A stretch of DNA of 64,000 nt from Misgurnus anguillicaudatus (GCF_027580225.2 NC_073358.2:30282501-30346500), one strand, 5' to 3'; positions 34,561 to 46,407 are shown, counted from the first letter of the stretch. The notes: generated from the letters alone by a model not told the origin. Numbers and translations are program-made.

Positions 34561-34715
34561 TACTAAATTTTATAAAGTTGCAATCAATTTATTTAAGCTA
34601 CATAAAAAAATAGAAAAATAAAATAAAAAAACTTTTGTTTAAATGTAGCTTAAATAAATTGATTGCAACCACTTATCTTAAAAAAGTAAGTAAATTGAAT
34701 GAATCATTTCTTAGT
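34561..34715. mobile_element. Short palindrome related to the 45.8 kb element
   Basis: GCAATCAATTTATTTAAGCT on the left is the complement of AGCTTAAATAAATTGATTGC on the right, with AACCACTTATCTT and a tail ending TTCTTAGTG. The same motifs form both ends of the larger element at 45776-47551. Confidence 0.68.
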
Positions 34716-34747
34716 GTACCTCTGACGTACCAATATAAACTCTTTAG

Positions 34748-34995
34748 GTGCTAAATAGCACTTAAAGCTCTTAATCATAGGGGAACCATTTTTAGTGCTA
34801 TAGTATACTAAAGCACATATGAAGAACCATCCGGGGGAGATATAGCACCACTATAGCACCAGATATGGTTCTATACAGCACAATATGGTTCTACACAGGT
34901 ACTACATAGGTGTTATATAGCACTTAAAATGGTTCCTTTATGATTACGAGCCAGTGAACCACTTTTAGTGCTATTTAGCACCTTTTATTTTTAGT
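34748..34995. mobile_element. GTGCTAAATAGCAC MITE
   Basis: Inverted ends GGTGCTAAATAGCACTTAAA and TTTTAGTGCTATTTAGCACC. The interior is a tangle of AGAACCAT, TATGGTTCT and TATAGCACCACTATAGCACC units. Same family as 21312-21802. Confidence 0.65.
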
Positions 34996-35070
34996 GTGCA
35001 ATGCACTTTTTGAAAGGGTGCGGTCCCAGTGACAGCTGGGGTGCATATTTTGACTAGTTTTCTGACAGTG

Positions 35071-37341
35071 TAATAACAGGTGTAAACTTGGTTTATGCTC
35101 AAAATATAGCAAAACAAATCTGAATTTATTTGTGCTGTCAGCATTTGGGCAATTCCATGCAAATGTCAGCCCTATCATGAAAAGCAAAGTTTTTACCCAA
35201 AGCTTTTAGCAATAATGATATCACAGATTTCAATATTTGGTATTTTTCAAATGTTTTAAACCGTTTGTTTTTATTGTTTTCCATAGTTGAGTAAGTGCAA
35301 ATTTTCTGTCACTTCCATAACGCTGGTTTTCCTCATAAATGCGCATACAAAGATTAAATTAAAATACATTTTAAATGTTCTTTGAAGAGCCGTCCCTTCT
35401 CCATTTGTTGCGTATTATTGCATTTGGTTTGTGCTTTTTATTTCACAGAATTCCTACAAAGTATCTTGTCTCGCATAAACTTGTGTCCTTTTTTGTCACA
35501 TCCATCATGTATGCATGTTTCACCCTATAGAAAACATAGAGTAGATGATTTTTTTTTATCTGGACTCTATCATCAGGGGTTTAGGAAAATATAAATAGAT
35601 GGTTCAGTAAAAACATGCATTCTCCGAGAAATTATATTTTAAGTCAGCAAATGTCATATCCGCAACATTGGAATTGCTCATTTAATGCAAATGCATTTAC
35701 TACACATTAATACATGTGATTGTGTCATTTATTATAAATACACAGTCTATAAATTCAATATTCTGTGAAGCTTAAACGATTTATAAGCATGTGTCTGTCT
35801 GTAAAGATGTACCCAAATCGTTTTACATTTTATAAGCTGCTTATATGTTGATATTGCACATTATTAGTGTTAATCCAAACGTAATAATGCATGCTTCCAG
35901 AACCCCAGTTTACGAATGAATAATTTTAAATGCAAATGAGATCACATCGGTAATGTGCTCAGTCATGAATTTTTATCAGTTTATGCTCATCGTGTTCCAG
36001 GGCAGCCAGTCACACGTGGCTCAAATCATTGGCTGATAGTGATTGTAATACGTTAGGTGATTATAATTAGCCTTCATCACGCCTCATCTCCCTCGTTGTC
36101 GGGCGTCAGGTCACCTGTGATGCTGCACAAAGACGTTTGACGCCTGATTTGCTTCCTCTATAACCTCAGACAACAGCCATATCGCTAACCCACCAGTCAG
36201 GTCGTGCAGATGATGCTTCAGACAGCTGCTCATTCATGTTCTTTTGTTCCTGATCTGCAGTGAGATCGCAATAATGAACTCGTCTGTTCCGTATCAGCAC
36301 TCATTTTAAGTTGTTCTGTCTGTCTCATGCTTACCTCCTTTCCAGTTTATTCTCTTCTTAGAAGTGATTACAAAGTAACTGGCATGATACGCCCTCCCAT
36401 ATCGAATTCAGCCTCATTTTTGGAACTGCCAACATAAGACGTCTTACCATGGTCATCAAGTGAGCTTGTCCAATGTGATAACCCACTGTCTGCTTTGTTT
36501 TTCCACTCTTTGGTCCCGTTTATTATTTTCCACCATCTCTTTCTCTCTCTCTTCACCCTCTTCTGCAGCTCTTATGTAATACCCATTTTCACGTCCTCTG
36601 TGCTTTTACTTTCTCAGTAATGACTCCTCATTTTTGACTGTTTCAAGGTTGAGCACTTTCAAATATGTGGACTCTGACATGCACTCAGAAATCACATCGT
36701 CATGCTTTCGCAAGGATTAAGCTGCACGGACATATATGTTGCTTACATTTAATCATTTAGCAGATGCTAAAGAAACTACAAGAATAGAGCTGTACAATAA
36801 AACCATGCATCACAAGTCAGTGCAGCAATGCAGAGTCTCATTGTACGTATTTGCAAAATCAGTAATTGTACGTTCACACCGCCGCCAGCGAGAGCATCAA
36901 AAACGCTCTGGCTGCCCTGCCAACGTCGCTACAGAAAAAGAGTAGTAGATGCTCTGAAGCTCAAATGCATTTTTTGGAATCCTCTCAAGCGGAGGACTTC
37001 TATTGGTTTCTGCCTTCCGGTTGGCTTCTGCAGCTGAATGTTTCCGCCTTCTGATTGGTTGCCACCGAACCACATCATTGCTAATTACTATAAAGTTGAG
37101 CTGATTTCAACTCTCCTTGACACCCACACCGTCCAAGACGCGCCGGAACTTGCCGCCTATACCGCCGTCTATACCACGGGTCTGTTGAATGCTTTATTCT
37201 GATTGGTTGAGGAATGTTTCATGGGTGTTGATTATGTTTCTGTAAAACGCACACCTAACATGTCTAATGTCTTAAAATCAAACCACCAGAGCAATGTTTG
37301 GGGTAACCGTGGTATAAGCTGAATAATTTAGTTATCCCCTA
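35071..37341. other. No gene; possible conserved non-coding stretch
   Basis: No coding signal is recognised. 35880-36200 is less repetitive and has an octamer ATGCAAAT (35931-35938) and TATAATTAG; it could be regulatory, but this is speculation. 36744-36771 (TTACATTTAATCATTTAGCA) looks like a stray LINE/SINE tail on the minus strand. 36862-37090 has GC-rich segments and ATTGGTT motifs seen in fish MITEs. Confidence 0.4.
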
Positions 37342-37345
37342 TTAA

Positions 37346-37881
37346 CTCATTCACTGCCAAACTTTTTGAGGAAAGTTGCCCACCTGCATTTTTGTGATTT
37401 TAACAAAAGTTTCACAAAATTCCTTGCAGGAAAAATTATCTTCTACAAATATATAAACATGCAAATTATATCAAATTAAAGAACACACCCTCTGCTTTCA
37501 AACAAACAATAAACAAACAAACAAACAAAATGGGGAAAAAACGTTTCATTATATATTTACTTTTTCCACTTAATTTTACCACTGAAATATGGATATTTCT
37601 CTTCAAAAATACAACATTTTGAGCAAAAAGCTTAAAAAATAGCGTTTTTGTTAAGGAATTTATGTTAGAGATCAGACTCAGAATGACTATCAAACATATA
37701 GGCAGTTAAAATAAATCATTAAATCTTTTTAACTTCCGTTTTTGATAAATTCGGTTTGGCGCCATATAGTGGACAAAAGCGGTATTACACTCTCACTTTG
37801 AAATTCGTCCAGAAATGCGTATTTATTAGTTAAATATTAACTCATAATTGACGAGATAACTCATCAATGGCGGTGAATGAG
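37346..37881. mobile_element. TTAA-flanked MITE (CTCATTCACTGCCA), 536 bp
   Basis: CTCATTCACTGCCA on the left and TGGCGGTGAATGAG on the right are inverted repeats; TTAA lies outside both (37342-37345, 37882-37885). A relative in inverted orientation is at 45917-46403. piggyBac/Kolobok-like by target. Its right TTAA abuts the truncated LTR of the next element. Confidence 0.8.
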
Positions 37882-37885
37882 TTAA

Positions 37886-38107
37886 ATGCCCTTGTGTCTA
37901 CTGTCTTGTGTTGAATCATTGTTCATCGTCCGATGATGTCGTGTGTTCCTGTCTCGTCTTGTCCTGCACCGCTAAGTGTACATTACGTTATATTATTTGA
38001 TTTTGTGTCTTTGTTTGCCCCCTCGAGGGGTTTTTTGTTATATAATAAAATTATTTTTGTTTGAGAGCTGTCTGCACTTGGGTTCTGTCTCCCCCCCACA
38101 CATGACA
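37886..38107 (+). repeat. 5' LTR remnant
   Basis: Matches 39075-39288 with scattered differences and ends CACACATGACA. AATAAAAT at 38044-38051 is a poly(A) signal. The start-site motif is mutated here (GTTGAATCATT). Confidence 0.85.
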
Positions 38108-38108
38108 G

Positions 38109-38119
38109 AATGATCCAGC
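38109..38119 (+). promoter_or_regulatory. Self-complementary primer-binding site
   Basis: One base after the LTR the sequence reads AATGATCCAGC, the exact complement of GCTGGATCATT at 39100-39110 in the 3' LTR. That LTR stretch lies about 29 bases after ATTTTAT, so it is a plausible first part of the transcript. Same spacing and design as at 26447-26457. Confidence 0.78.
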
Positions 38120-38813
38120 CATTCTAAAACCCAGCAGACAGCTCTGTTTTTGCTTTACTAAGTTTATTTTCGTGTCTGTCAAGAGTGTTCCTGTCATCTG
38201 GTGTCTGCTGTTTAGTGTACGTGTCCCGGGATGGTGAGCCATGTGGCTCCCGGGCATCAAGACGCGAGCCCGCGTTCCAGGTTGGTGAGCCGCGGGTCCC
38301 TGGAGGGAGGACCGTGAGAGCGTGTTCTGCTCGAGGAGCCGTGAGATCCTGGGCGGTGAGACGCGAGTGCGCATTCCCTATTGGTGAGCCACGGGTGCCT
38401 GGTCCGGGACCATTGTCGTTTTTGCCGGTTCTAGATGGGGAGCTGGGAGGGAGTCCCAGCTTCTCGGATGGTGTGTCGCGAGTGCCGGCTCTGCGGAGGG
38501 AGAGTTCTGGGTGCCTGTTCCTGGTCAGCGAGTTCTAAAGGAGTGTTCCCGGGTGGTGAGCCCCGCAGGTGTGGGCCTATTTGGCGAGCCCTGCGGGCGT
38601 GTTCCTGGTTGGCAAGCCTCACAGGGGCGTGGGGGGCAGGTGAGCCTAGAGCGGGGCGGGATACCAAGCCCACCTTCATGCGGTGACAGTTGTCCCACTT
38701 CTTGTCTTGGGGGTCCGGATTCCTGGCACTGTTTTGCACAGCGGACTTTGTCTTTATGTCATGTGTCATGCCTTGTGTTATGTACTGTTTCCTGGGGACG
38801 CCAGGAGGCGTCA

Positions 38814-38829
38814 CTTAAGAGGGGGGTAT
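38814..38829 (+). promoter_or_regulatory. Polypurine tract
   Basis: TTAAGAGGGGGGTAT directly before the TGTCATGATCC start of the 3' LTR. Confidence 0.75.
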
Positions 38830-39288
38830 TGTCATGATCCTGTCAGCTCTGTATGTATTTTCCCTTGTTTCATGTGACAGGATCATGGCAGCCCTTATTA
38901 TTGTTGTCCTGTTTTGTGTGGAGAGTCACGTGGCCTGTGTTTTGTGTTTGTGTACCTTGTGCTCTCCTGTCTTAAGTCTTAGCCCTGCTCCCTTGTTTGC
39001 TTGTTAATTATTCATTATTAGTTAACACCCTTCACCTGTGTGTCCTCGTTTCCTAGTTTAGTACTCACATATTTTATGCCCTTGTGTCTACTGTCTGGTG
39101 CTGGATCATTGTTCATTGTCCGATGATGTCTTGTGTTCCTGTCTTGTCTTGTCTTGTCCTGCCCCGCTAAGTGTACATTACGTTATATTATTTGATTATT
39201 GTCTTTGTTTGCCCCCTCAAGGGTGTTTTTGTTATATAGTAAAAGTATTTTTTGTTGAGAGCTGTCTGCACTTGGGTTCTGTCTCCCA
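38830..39288 (+). repeat. 3' LTR, 3' end truncated
   Basis: Starts TGTCATGATCCTGTCAG; the first 60 bases form a hairpin, CATGATCCTGTC pairing with GACAGGATCATG at 38876-38887. A TATA-like ATTTTAT at 39071 precedes GCTGGATCATT at 39100. The end stops at GTCTCCC rather than ACATGACA. Confidence 0.85.
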
Positions 39289-40418
39289 AGTATAAAGACC
39301 TTACATAATGAAATGCGTTGTTTTTATTACCTTAGAATGAGCCATTTTATCTACATACATACGAGGGTCTTCTTGCGTGGAAGTCGCCATTATTTTTCTA
39401 CAGTAGCCCTAAAAGGGCAAACTGCTCATCATCTTAGATGACAACATGTTTGTCCTGTGGCAGCTACCGTAGCTTTTCTTTGCATTTAGGTGCCTTTAAA
39501 TTAAACATACTGTACCTTAAAAATGTTGATATGATTTAGAATAATGTTGTTTGGTGAGTGGCTTCAGATTCCTATAGTAATTTCTTATAGGCATTTTGCA
39601 CCGGGATCAATCAGCTATCAAGAATAGAATCCAATTTATTAAATTTGAGACTTTTACTGGGGATTTAACTTCTACAACCTAGTCTAGAATGAACTGATCT
39701 GGGATTTCTAATGAAATTAGTCTCCATGATTAGTATTGTGCTGCAGAGACTTCACAGATTATTCTCACATAAAAGTGCCGGTGGGTTTTTATGGCCTCTC
39801 ACATGAACGAGCTAATTTCAGACTGTCATATAATTACAGCTGTCCAGACTATTATTTATTTATTTTAATAAAAACTGTAAGTCAGATTCTTTTTATCTAG
39901 TAACTTTTAAGACCTTGCAATAAAATAAGGTTAATTATTATTGGAGCACCAAAACTGCTTAATTACAAACATTCCTTAAAATATCTTCCTTTGCGTTTAG
40001 CAGAACAAAGAAATGGATACAGGTTTGAGGGTGAGTAAATTATGTCAGAATTTTCATTTTTGGGTCAACTATCCCTTTAAAGACATTTCACAACTTATCC
40101 AGTGGAAATGAAATATATCAAACAATAAAAATGGAGTGATGTAATGTGTTGTAAATCTATGAACTCTTGTTGAAATTCTGGAATGACTTGAAGGAATAAA
40201 AATCATTAAAGCCATTATAAAACCTGTAGCCATCTAGGTCATATGAAAAGTCCATAGGGAGATGTAGGTGTACCCACCCGGCTTACTTACATGACTATAA
40301 TATTTCCACATTTGAATTAGTCAAAGTTTAGTTTTTAAAGTTTTGTTGAAGCTCTTATTAAAAAACCCAAACTAAATCTAAACACTGAAAACCTATGTTT
40401 TATTATTATCATAAGGTC
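39289..40418. other. No gene; TTAA-element remnant
   Basis: 40020-40078 (TTTGAGGGTGAGTAAATTAT ... CAACTATCCCT then TTAA) is a right end of the AGGGATAGTT palindrome family without a left end. 39640-39850 is non-repetitive and carries ATTACAGCTGTCC and GCTAATTTCAGA, a possible but unproven regulatory stretch. Confidence 0.45.
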
Positions 40419-40422
40419 TTAA

Positions 40423-40785
40423 AGGTCCCGCTCTTTCTGTGTTTTTGAAGCTTTGATTGTGTTTACAGTGCGCAATCTAACATGTGTTCGTGTTTCACGT
40501 GTAAAAACACCCATTATTTTTCACTCAACTTACTTATATGTATAGCGCTGTTTTCACTGTCTTAAAAACGTGCTGATGTCTTTCTTGTTCTATAAAGTCC
40601 CTCCTTCAGAAATACGTAACGAGTTCTGATTGTGTAGTTTGTTTAGTGCGTTGTGATTCAATAGAAGCTTAGCTTAGCAGTGCCATTTGAGCCGTAGCTG
40701 GCAACTGATGTATTCCTGTGGGCGGAGATTATCATTCAACCGGGAAGTAGAGGGCTGTAGTCCAAACTGACCATTCGCTATAGGC
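40423..40785 (+). mobile_element. TTAA-type element (AGGTCCCGCTCTTTCTG), left part
   Basis: TTAA at 40419-40422 then AGGTCCCGCTCTTTCTGTGT, a start common in fish TTAA-type repeats. The right end is not found; it is cut by the next element. Confidence 0.5.
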
Positions 40786-41120
40786 CCTGTCCCAAATGGC
40801 ACACTTTCGGACTTGTGGTCCTCCTCAGAGTCCACACTTTCATGACATCATAGAGTGCAGACTTTAGGGACCCTTGATGCGAGTTCATGTGGGTGCACCA
40901 GAGTCGTGTTTTGGGACAGACTCAAGCGTCATGCCGGAAATAGGAAGGGAAGTTGCCTGGCAGTGTGAACTCCTCCCTTCCGTCGTCGGATTGGTCTGAT
41001 TGCTCTTTCGCAAGGACTTCTGGGTTGGTAAAGTGCGCGGTGCCTGCTACAGTGCGGGCTTTGCGAGAGACCGCATCAAGGGGGCGCTGATGAGCACACT
41101 TTAAAGCGTAAAAATGACAG
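40786..41120. mobile_element. CCCTGTCCCAAATGGCAC-ended repeat
   Basis: Left CCCTGTCCCAAATGGCACAC and GGACTTGTGGTCC; right GACAGATGGGACACCCTACGG and ACTCGTAG less one base, an imperfect inverted pair. Likely a Harbinger-like MITE in fish; superfamily uncertain. The 79-codon minus frame (40922-41161) has no domain. Confidence 0.45.
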
Positions 41121-41370
41121 ATGGGACACCCTACGGACTCGTAGACTAAGCGAGCATGCAAAATTTAAGTCCACGAGACCGAAAGTCTACATCGCCTGGC
41201 AGTGAACTTTGAGCTTTATCATTTTGCAGGTATTATTTATGCTATTATAGCAACATTACACACGAATAAAACTAAAGATTGAACGTGATCTTTAATGAAA
41301 TATTTAGTTACTGTTGATATCATCTGATTACAGGGTAAATTGTGCGATATGAAGAAGTAGATATTTAAAA

Positions 41371-41506
41371 TGTGCTCCTGTATAGCTCAGTAGTAGAGCA
41401 ATGCATTAGCGTGTAAAAGGTCATGGGTTCAAACCCAGAGAACAGACATGCTGATAAAAAATGTATTCCTTTAAGTCACTTTGAATTAAAGTGTCTGCCA
41501 AAAGCT
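41371..41506 (+). mobile_element. tRNA-derived SINE with L2-like tail
   Basis: TATAGCTCAGTAGTAGAGCA is a Pol III A box region and GGGTTCAAACCC a B box, with tRNA-like spacing. The body ends TAAGTCACTTTGAATTAAAG then TGTCTGCCAAAAGC, the 3' tail used by L2 LINEs, here lightly mutated. The acceptor stem does not pair, so it is not a tRNA gene. Confidence 0.82.
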
Positions 41507-42452
41507 TGAAGTTAAAAGGGGATTCTCGTTTTTTTCTGGTTATGTTGTGCAACAAATTGTGTTGTACTGAAAATGGACTGGATATGATCACAGCTGTGAC
41601 TGAAGCCACAAAGCCATAGCCTAACTGTATAAATATGTACAACCGTTCTAAAAAAGTTAATGTTGATTAACTAATGGTTCGGCCAGAATTGTATATTATA
41701 TTATGTTATTGTTATACAACATCAGCACTCTTAACACAGCTTGTGCACACCACATTAAAATATAAGACACTTAGGCAGTGTAGTGTTTAATTCAAATGGT
41801 GAGATATAATATGGACCGCAGTACAGTACATATTAAACATAATTTAAACCAGAAACAGCATAATGTTTGATTGTGTGATTTGGTTTGTTGACAAAATCTT
41901 CTGAACAGCAGCAATTTTTGTGTTACACTAAATTAATGGATGCATGTTTAGAGATAAATTTGCTCAAATGGTCCCTTACTTCTGATCATCGCTAAAAGAC
42001 TTATTATAAATATATGTTCATATTTTGGATTGAAAACCCATTGTAGTCTCTGAGTGCAAATCCTCTTTGGTAAACCAGCAACCCACTCTCATTGAGACAA
42101 AGTTTACAGCTCATTTCACTCTGAATACTCAAGTTGACTTAATGAACTCCAGAATTGCACATCTCCGAGGAAAAATTGAAAGAAAGAGAGAGAGGTAGAG
42201 AGCGAAGGGGGAAAGGAGAGAAACGAGGAAATTGGTAGAATAGTGGGATAATGAGGAACTGTATGTTCAGCTTGACTACATTAGCATGCTAGATCAGGCA
42301 AGGTGTCTACCGAAGAGAATGTGCCCTGCTACTTTTTAAGGTCTCCGGCGAGGGCGTTTTCATTTAGACAAAATTAGTTGCTGTTAAGGGACTTTGGGTA
42401 AATATATTTAGACTGTGCCAATGTTTACACAAGCAGCATTGGTTATGTAGCC
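41507..42452. other. No gene; short GA-rich patch
   Basis: 42176-42232 is rich in AGAGAGAG/GGGGGAAAGGAGAG. Otherwise unassigned. Confidence 0.45.
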
Positions 42453-42928
42453 CATAGATATATCTAAAAACTAGATGTCTAGCCCGCGCTGCTGGCCAAT
42501 TGAGTGGAACGTCCGCATTTTGGCGGCCATCTTACCACAGGGCGCTCGCTCACTCGTAGCATTGAGTTTTAATGATGCAGGTACTTTTAAATGACCATAA
42601 CTTGCTTAAATTTTTACAGATTTTCAAACGGTTTGGTTTGTTATAAATGTCAAAGATGTGCCTATGACACTGCATACTTATACTAAAAAAATAAAAAATT
42701 CATGAAACATGTTAAAGCATCCAGAATTATAGTCACGTTAATAACGTTTGTAAGAAACCCAACCGTTTGAACATTGGTAGAAAATTGAGCACGTTATGGT
42801 AATTTAAAAGTACCTGTACCATTAAAACTCAATGCTACAAGAGAGTGAGCTGTTTGAGGTAAGATGGCTGCCAGGTGATGATGTTAGAGACTCCACCGTA
42901 AGACATCTAGCCTTTATACATATCTATG
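42453..42928. mobile_element. Palindromic element (CATAGATATAT...), 476 bp
   Basis: Ends CATAGATATATCTAAAAACT then AGATGTCTAG, and the complementary AGACATCTAGCC, then TACATATCTATG. Arms include GTAGCATTGAGTTTTAATG and its complement CATTAAAACTCAATGCTAC less ends. Superfamily not assigned. Confidence 0.65.
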
Positions 42929-43162
42929 ATGTAGCCTATAAAAGGAAAATTTTCACCCTCTAGAGGTCGCTAAAGAACAACAACGGCGTAGCTTGACGAT
43001 GCTGTGAAAGAGCGCTGTGGAATTGCAGTCTTCGCCTTTACTGTTAATAGGAATCAATCTGACAGGAATCACAAGTCATGTTTGTGGATGACATGAAATA
43101 CAGTTTTATAACCATTACATTATAATGTAAGCCCAAAGTGTGGGCTGATATAGTGCGCTACT

Positions 43163-43828
43163 GTAGGGCAGGGTGATATGGCCAAAAAAATTATCATGGT
43201 AATTCCTTTTTCCTCTGTAAGCTGACAATTGCTGGAATCAAACAAAACTGTATGCAGGTAGCTGGAGCACCCAGGTCCACAGTTATACACTTTCAAATAA
43301 AAACTTTAGAAAAACAAACCATCAAAAAGCGCCTATTTATTTTTGTGTTTATTAGAGGACTGACAACACATACAACAATTTTTAGCACTTTCAACAGTGT
43401 TTTTTGTAATTTCAAAGAGTTTCCTGTAAAATGATACCAAACTTTTGTATGTAAACCTCTGCATGTGGGTATGGGAAGCTTTTGAAATTTGGTAGGCCAA
43501 ATCCTGGCGAAAATCCCCAAAATAGCTTCAGGGTGTAAGAGGTTCATAACTTGCCCAATCATGACTACATGAAGTCCTGGCTCCATTTACTGTTGGTTAC
43601 AATAATACCATCATTCACTCTAAACAACTTGATGGAAACGCACCTAATTGACATTTGTTTGTTTTTCTATTCTCTTGCAAATATTGAAAAGATTCGCTTC
43701 ATGTTTGGATGGAAACCCAACTGAGTGAGTGTCACTGTAAACCAAGATCATGTGTGCCAGTCTGCAAAATGCCCTGCGCGAAATACTGCGGAAAATATCG
43801 TTATCGAATTATTGCCCAGCACTACGGT
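43163..43828. mobile_element. Possible element with weak inverted ends
   Basis: CTGTAGGGCAGGGTGATATGG on the left (less one base) and ATTATTGCCCAGCACTACGG on the right are loosely complementary, and GATATGGCC/ATTATTGCC motifs recur in fish repeats. The 97-codon minus frame inside has no domain. Confidence 0.3.
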
Positions 43829-45179
43829 TCAGGTAGGCTACTAATTCCACATGCAGAGCTGCACAGATTGATCGTAAGAACGATGCAACAGTACGGCTTT
43901 CGAATTGCTCTCACAATAGTTTGCCATCACACAATGATTGGTCTGCACAGTGGCAATTCAAACACACCTATAATTAATATTGCAGCAGAAGTGTAAACCA
44001 GGGATAACCCGGACCTAACGCTACTGACACAACATACTCAGGAAAAGATGGGGATACACGGTACTTTAGCCTCTCACCAATTAGATCACATGCCCAGGAT
44101 GGCATCGTCTTCCACTGTCGTTAATTTTTTTCTTATAATAAAATCATTTAGTTTTAGCTGTAGTATCAATTAAAGATGCAGGATTTTCTGTTAGTGTTTG
44201 ATAAGAGAACCTTAACTTACTTGGCCCCTCCACTCGGGGCCTAACATTGCCACAAGCACACAAAGTAACAAAATATTCAGCTAGAAAATTTGCACAGTAT
44301 ATGTAATCTTTTAGTATAAAATGTATTACTACTTCCAGTACTTCTTGTAACTGGCAAAACTTGTGCATTAGACGGAAAATAATTAAAGCTCAAAGTTAGT
44401 TTAATATTAATATTAATGAAAAACACAACAACAAAACAATCTCATTATATATAATTACACATTATATATATGTATATTATAACAAAACAAGTAAGCAGCG
44501 GCTTCTGCCATCATCAATGTCAGTCAGCTCGCCTGGCACACTCTTGACAGTAATAAATAAAATCTGACACCTGCTGTTCTGTGATGTGACGTGCGTTCAG
44601 CTTGCACTGAATTCAGGCAGCAGACACATTCAGTATTTAGTGTTTGCTTTCTAACGAAACTATTATTTTCTGATTCACTTGACATGATTAGAATAAAGTT
44701 GTTCAAAACACAGAGATTACACATCAGAACCACTTGTTGTTTAGTAAAATTCAGAAACATAATTACATTTTGATAACATAAGATTTCTGAGGAGCAAGTT
44801 AAGGTTATAAAAGCTGACAAAACTCATAAAAATCTGTTTATTTTAAACCAAGAGATCTTTAATTGTATGGGATTAAATTATACTGTTGAGCTAGTATGAA
44901 CACATTTAATAGAGATCGATGTTGTTAGAGCACAAATACCTTCAACATTCATTTCAATCTGCTGATTTAAATAGCAGCAGCATAATTACCACAATGGGAG
45001 AAAGCACAGAATCTGTTAAATGCTTTCACTGCTGAGCTGTTTATTGCTTTTGCAGACTGGTTTTGATAAATAGGGTTAAGAAACATCCATATTTATTTAT
45101 ATAGTAAAATTGAAACTTTTTCAAAAGTTTCTTAAAATCGTTTCTCTTCAGAAAATGTGCCAAAAAAAAACTGAGACCA
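43829..45179. other. No feature recognised
   Basis: AT-rich, with a few TATATA patches at 44445-44480. Short ORFs on both strands are unremarkable. Confidence 0.4.
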
Positions 45180-45620
45180 AATAATATAGGCCAGGAATTT
45201 GGCTCCTTTCCAGACTACATCCTGGCCGCAACTGCCACCCTGTTCATGTAATACAAGGTACTGTACAGTATATATGCCTATAGATGAACCCTCAAAAACA
45301 CTTTGAATACAGCTTTAGCAGGTGCCGCTTTCGGAAATGCCTAGTATATAAATATATATACAGTATATACTATACTTCTCCCTGCTGGTGGAATGATCTT
45401 CCTATTGCAATCCGGTCAGCCACATCTCTTGCAACAGTCAAGAAACAATTAAAAACCCATCTCTTCCAAAAATACTTGACATAGATATTGACCGCATTTC
45501 TATCTCTTCTAACTTTTAGTTAAAAAAAACGTTTGTACTATTTCCTCCCTATGACTTATTGCTTTATTGTTTGCTAATCTTTGTAAGTCACTTTGGATAA
45601 AAGCGTCTGCTAAATGTAAA
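45180..45620 (+). pseudogene. L2-type LINE 3' end
   Basis: The frame at 45284-45484 ends with CWWNDLPIAIRSATSL, then VKKQLKTHLFQKYLT and a stop, the conserved C-terminus of L2-clade ORF2. About 100 bases on, TTTGTAAGTCACTTTGGATA then AAAGCGTCTGCTAAATG is the L2 3' tail shared with the SINEs at 41.4 and 48.6 kb. A 5'-truncated insertion. Confidence 0.85.
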
Positions 45621-45916
45621 TATACATGCATACAATGCACATACAATGAACTGTCTGATTTACATACATACATACATATTTAAAGCAGAACATACACCAT
45701 TCATTTCATTCTTAATTAATCACTTAATTATCAGTGCACTTTTTGTGGTGTACACCATATTCTGCCAACAAACCACACTGAAAAAAATTATGAATTAAAT
45801 GTACCCAATTTTTTTAAGTTAAGTGGTTGCAATCAATATATTTAAGCTACATTAAAAAAAGTTTTTTGCTTTGTTTTACTATTTTTTGTTGTTGTTGTTG
45901 TTAAAATGTAATTTAA

Positions 45917-46403
45917 CTCTTTCGCCGCCATTGATGAGATATCTCGTCAATTAAGAGAAAACGCTTCCCTGCCAATGACGAGATTTTCCGTCTTTCCACA
46001 ATACCGCTATTATCCACCAGCACTTCCGCAACTTATACAACCCAGAAGTAGCGCCTCACGTGAAAGAGAAATAACTCCTTGTATGTTTTAAAGATCGCTC
46101 TGCATCTGATCTCTATCAAAAGTTCTTCACAAAAATGGAATTATATCAGCTTTTTGCTCAAAATTGGGTGTTTTTGAAGAAACCTACCCATGTTTGAGAG
46201 GTGATTACAAGAAAACTAATGAAGGTAGAATGAAACGTTTTTTTTATGTTTGGAAGCAGAGGGTCTGTTCTTTCATCTGATATATTGTTTGTTTATATAT
46301 TTAAAGAATAACATTTTCTGGAAGGCATTAAACTTTTGTGAAAATCATTAAAAATGCTGGTGCTGGCTGGCAACTTTTTTTTTAAACGCTGGCAGGGAAA
46401 GAG
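45917..46403. mobile_element. TTAA-flanked MITE (CTCTTTCGCCGCCA), 487 bp
   Basis: CTCTTTCGCCGCCA and the right end CTGGCAGGGAAAGAG are imperfect inverted repeats; TTAA at 45913-45916 and 46404-46407. Interior motifs (GATCTCTA, CAGCTTTTTGCTCAAAAT, AAAACGTTTC in either strand) match 37346-37881 in reverse orientation. Confidence 0.8.
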
Positions 46404-46407
46404 TTAA

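Larger units (their letters stand above)
33838..35070. mobile_element. Palindromic repeat broken by three insertions
   Basis: Left piece has AAAATATGTACCCCAGCTGTC and GTATACCCTTTAAAAAG; the right piece has CTTTTTGAAAGGGTGCGG and GACAGCTGGGGTGCATATTT less ends, the inverted counterpart, ending near TTTTCTGACAGTG. Between them sit the TTAA element (33914), a CACTG-type palindrome (34561) and the GTGCTAAATAGCAC element (34748). Its left outer end is not clear. Confidence 0.5.
37886..39288 (+). mobile_element. Short LTR retrotransposon, self-priming type
   Basis: Direct repeats at 37886-38107 and 38830-39288 flank a 720-bp interior with no RT or integrase. The 5' LTR lacks its first ~245 bases and the 3' LTR its last ~14, so both outer ends and any target duplication are lost. 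The interior has GC-rich diverged units such as GGTGAGCCGCGGGTCCCTGG; frames at 38185-38538 and 38511-38837 reflect these units and show no domain. Just before the 3' LTR is GACGCCAGGAGGCGTC, a perfect palindrome, then the purine tract. Architecture matches the 25.4 kb element. Confidence 0.85.

Noticed and set aside
41381..41445. tRNA gene
   Set aside because: A and B boxes are present, but the acceptor stem does not pair and an L2-like tail follows; it is a SINE. The same holds at 48687-48747 on the minus strand.
42453..42928. Member of the variable-arm palindromic family
   Set aside because: It folds back like them, but lacks the CCCAGTCTC terminus and the GGTTAGAGTTGGG core.
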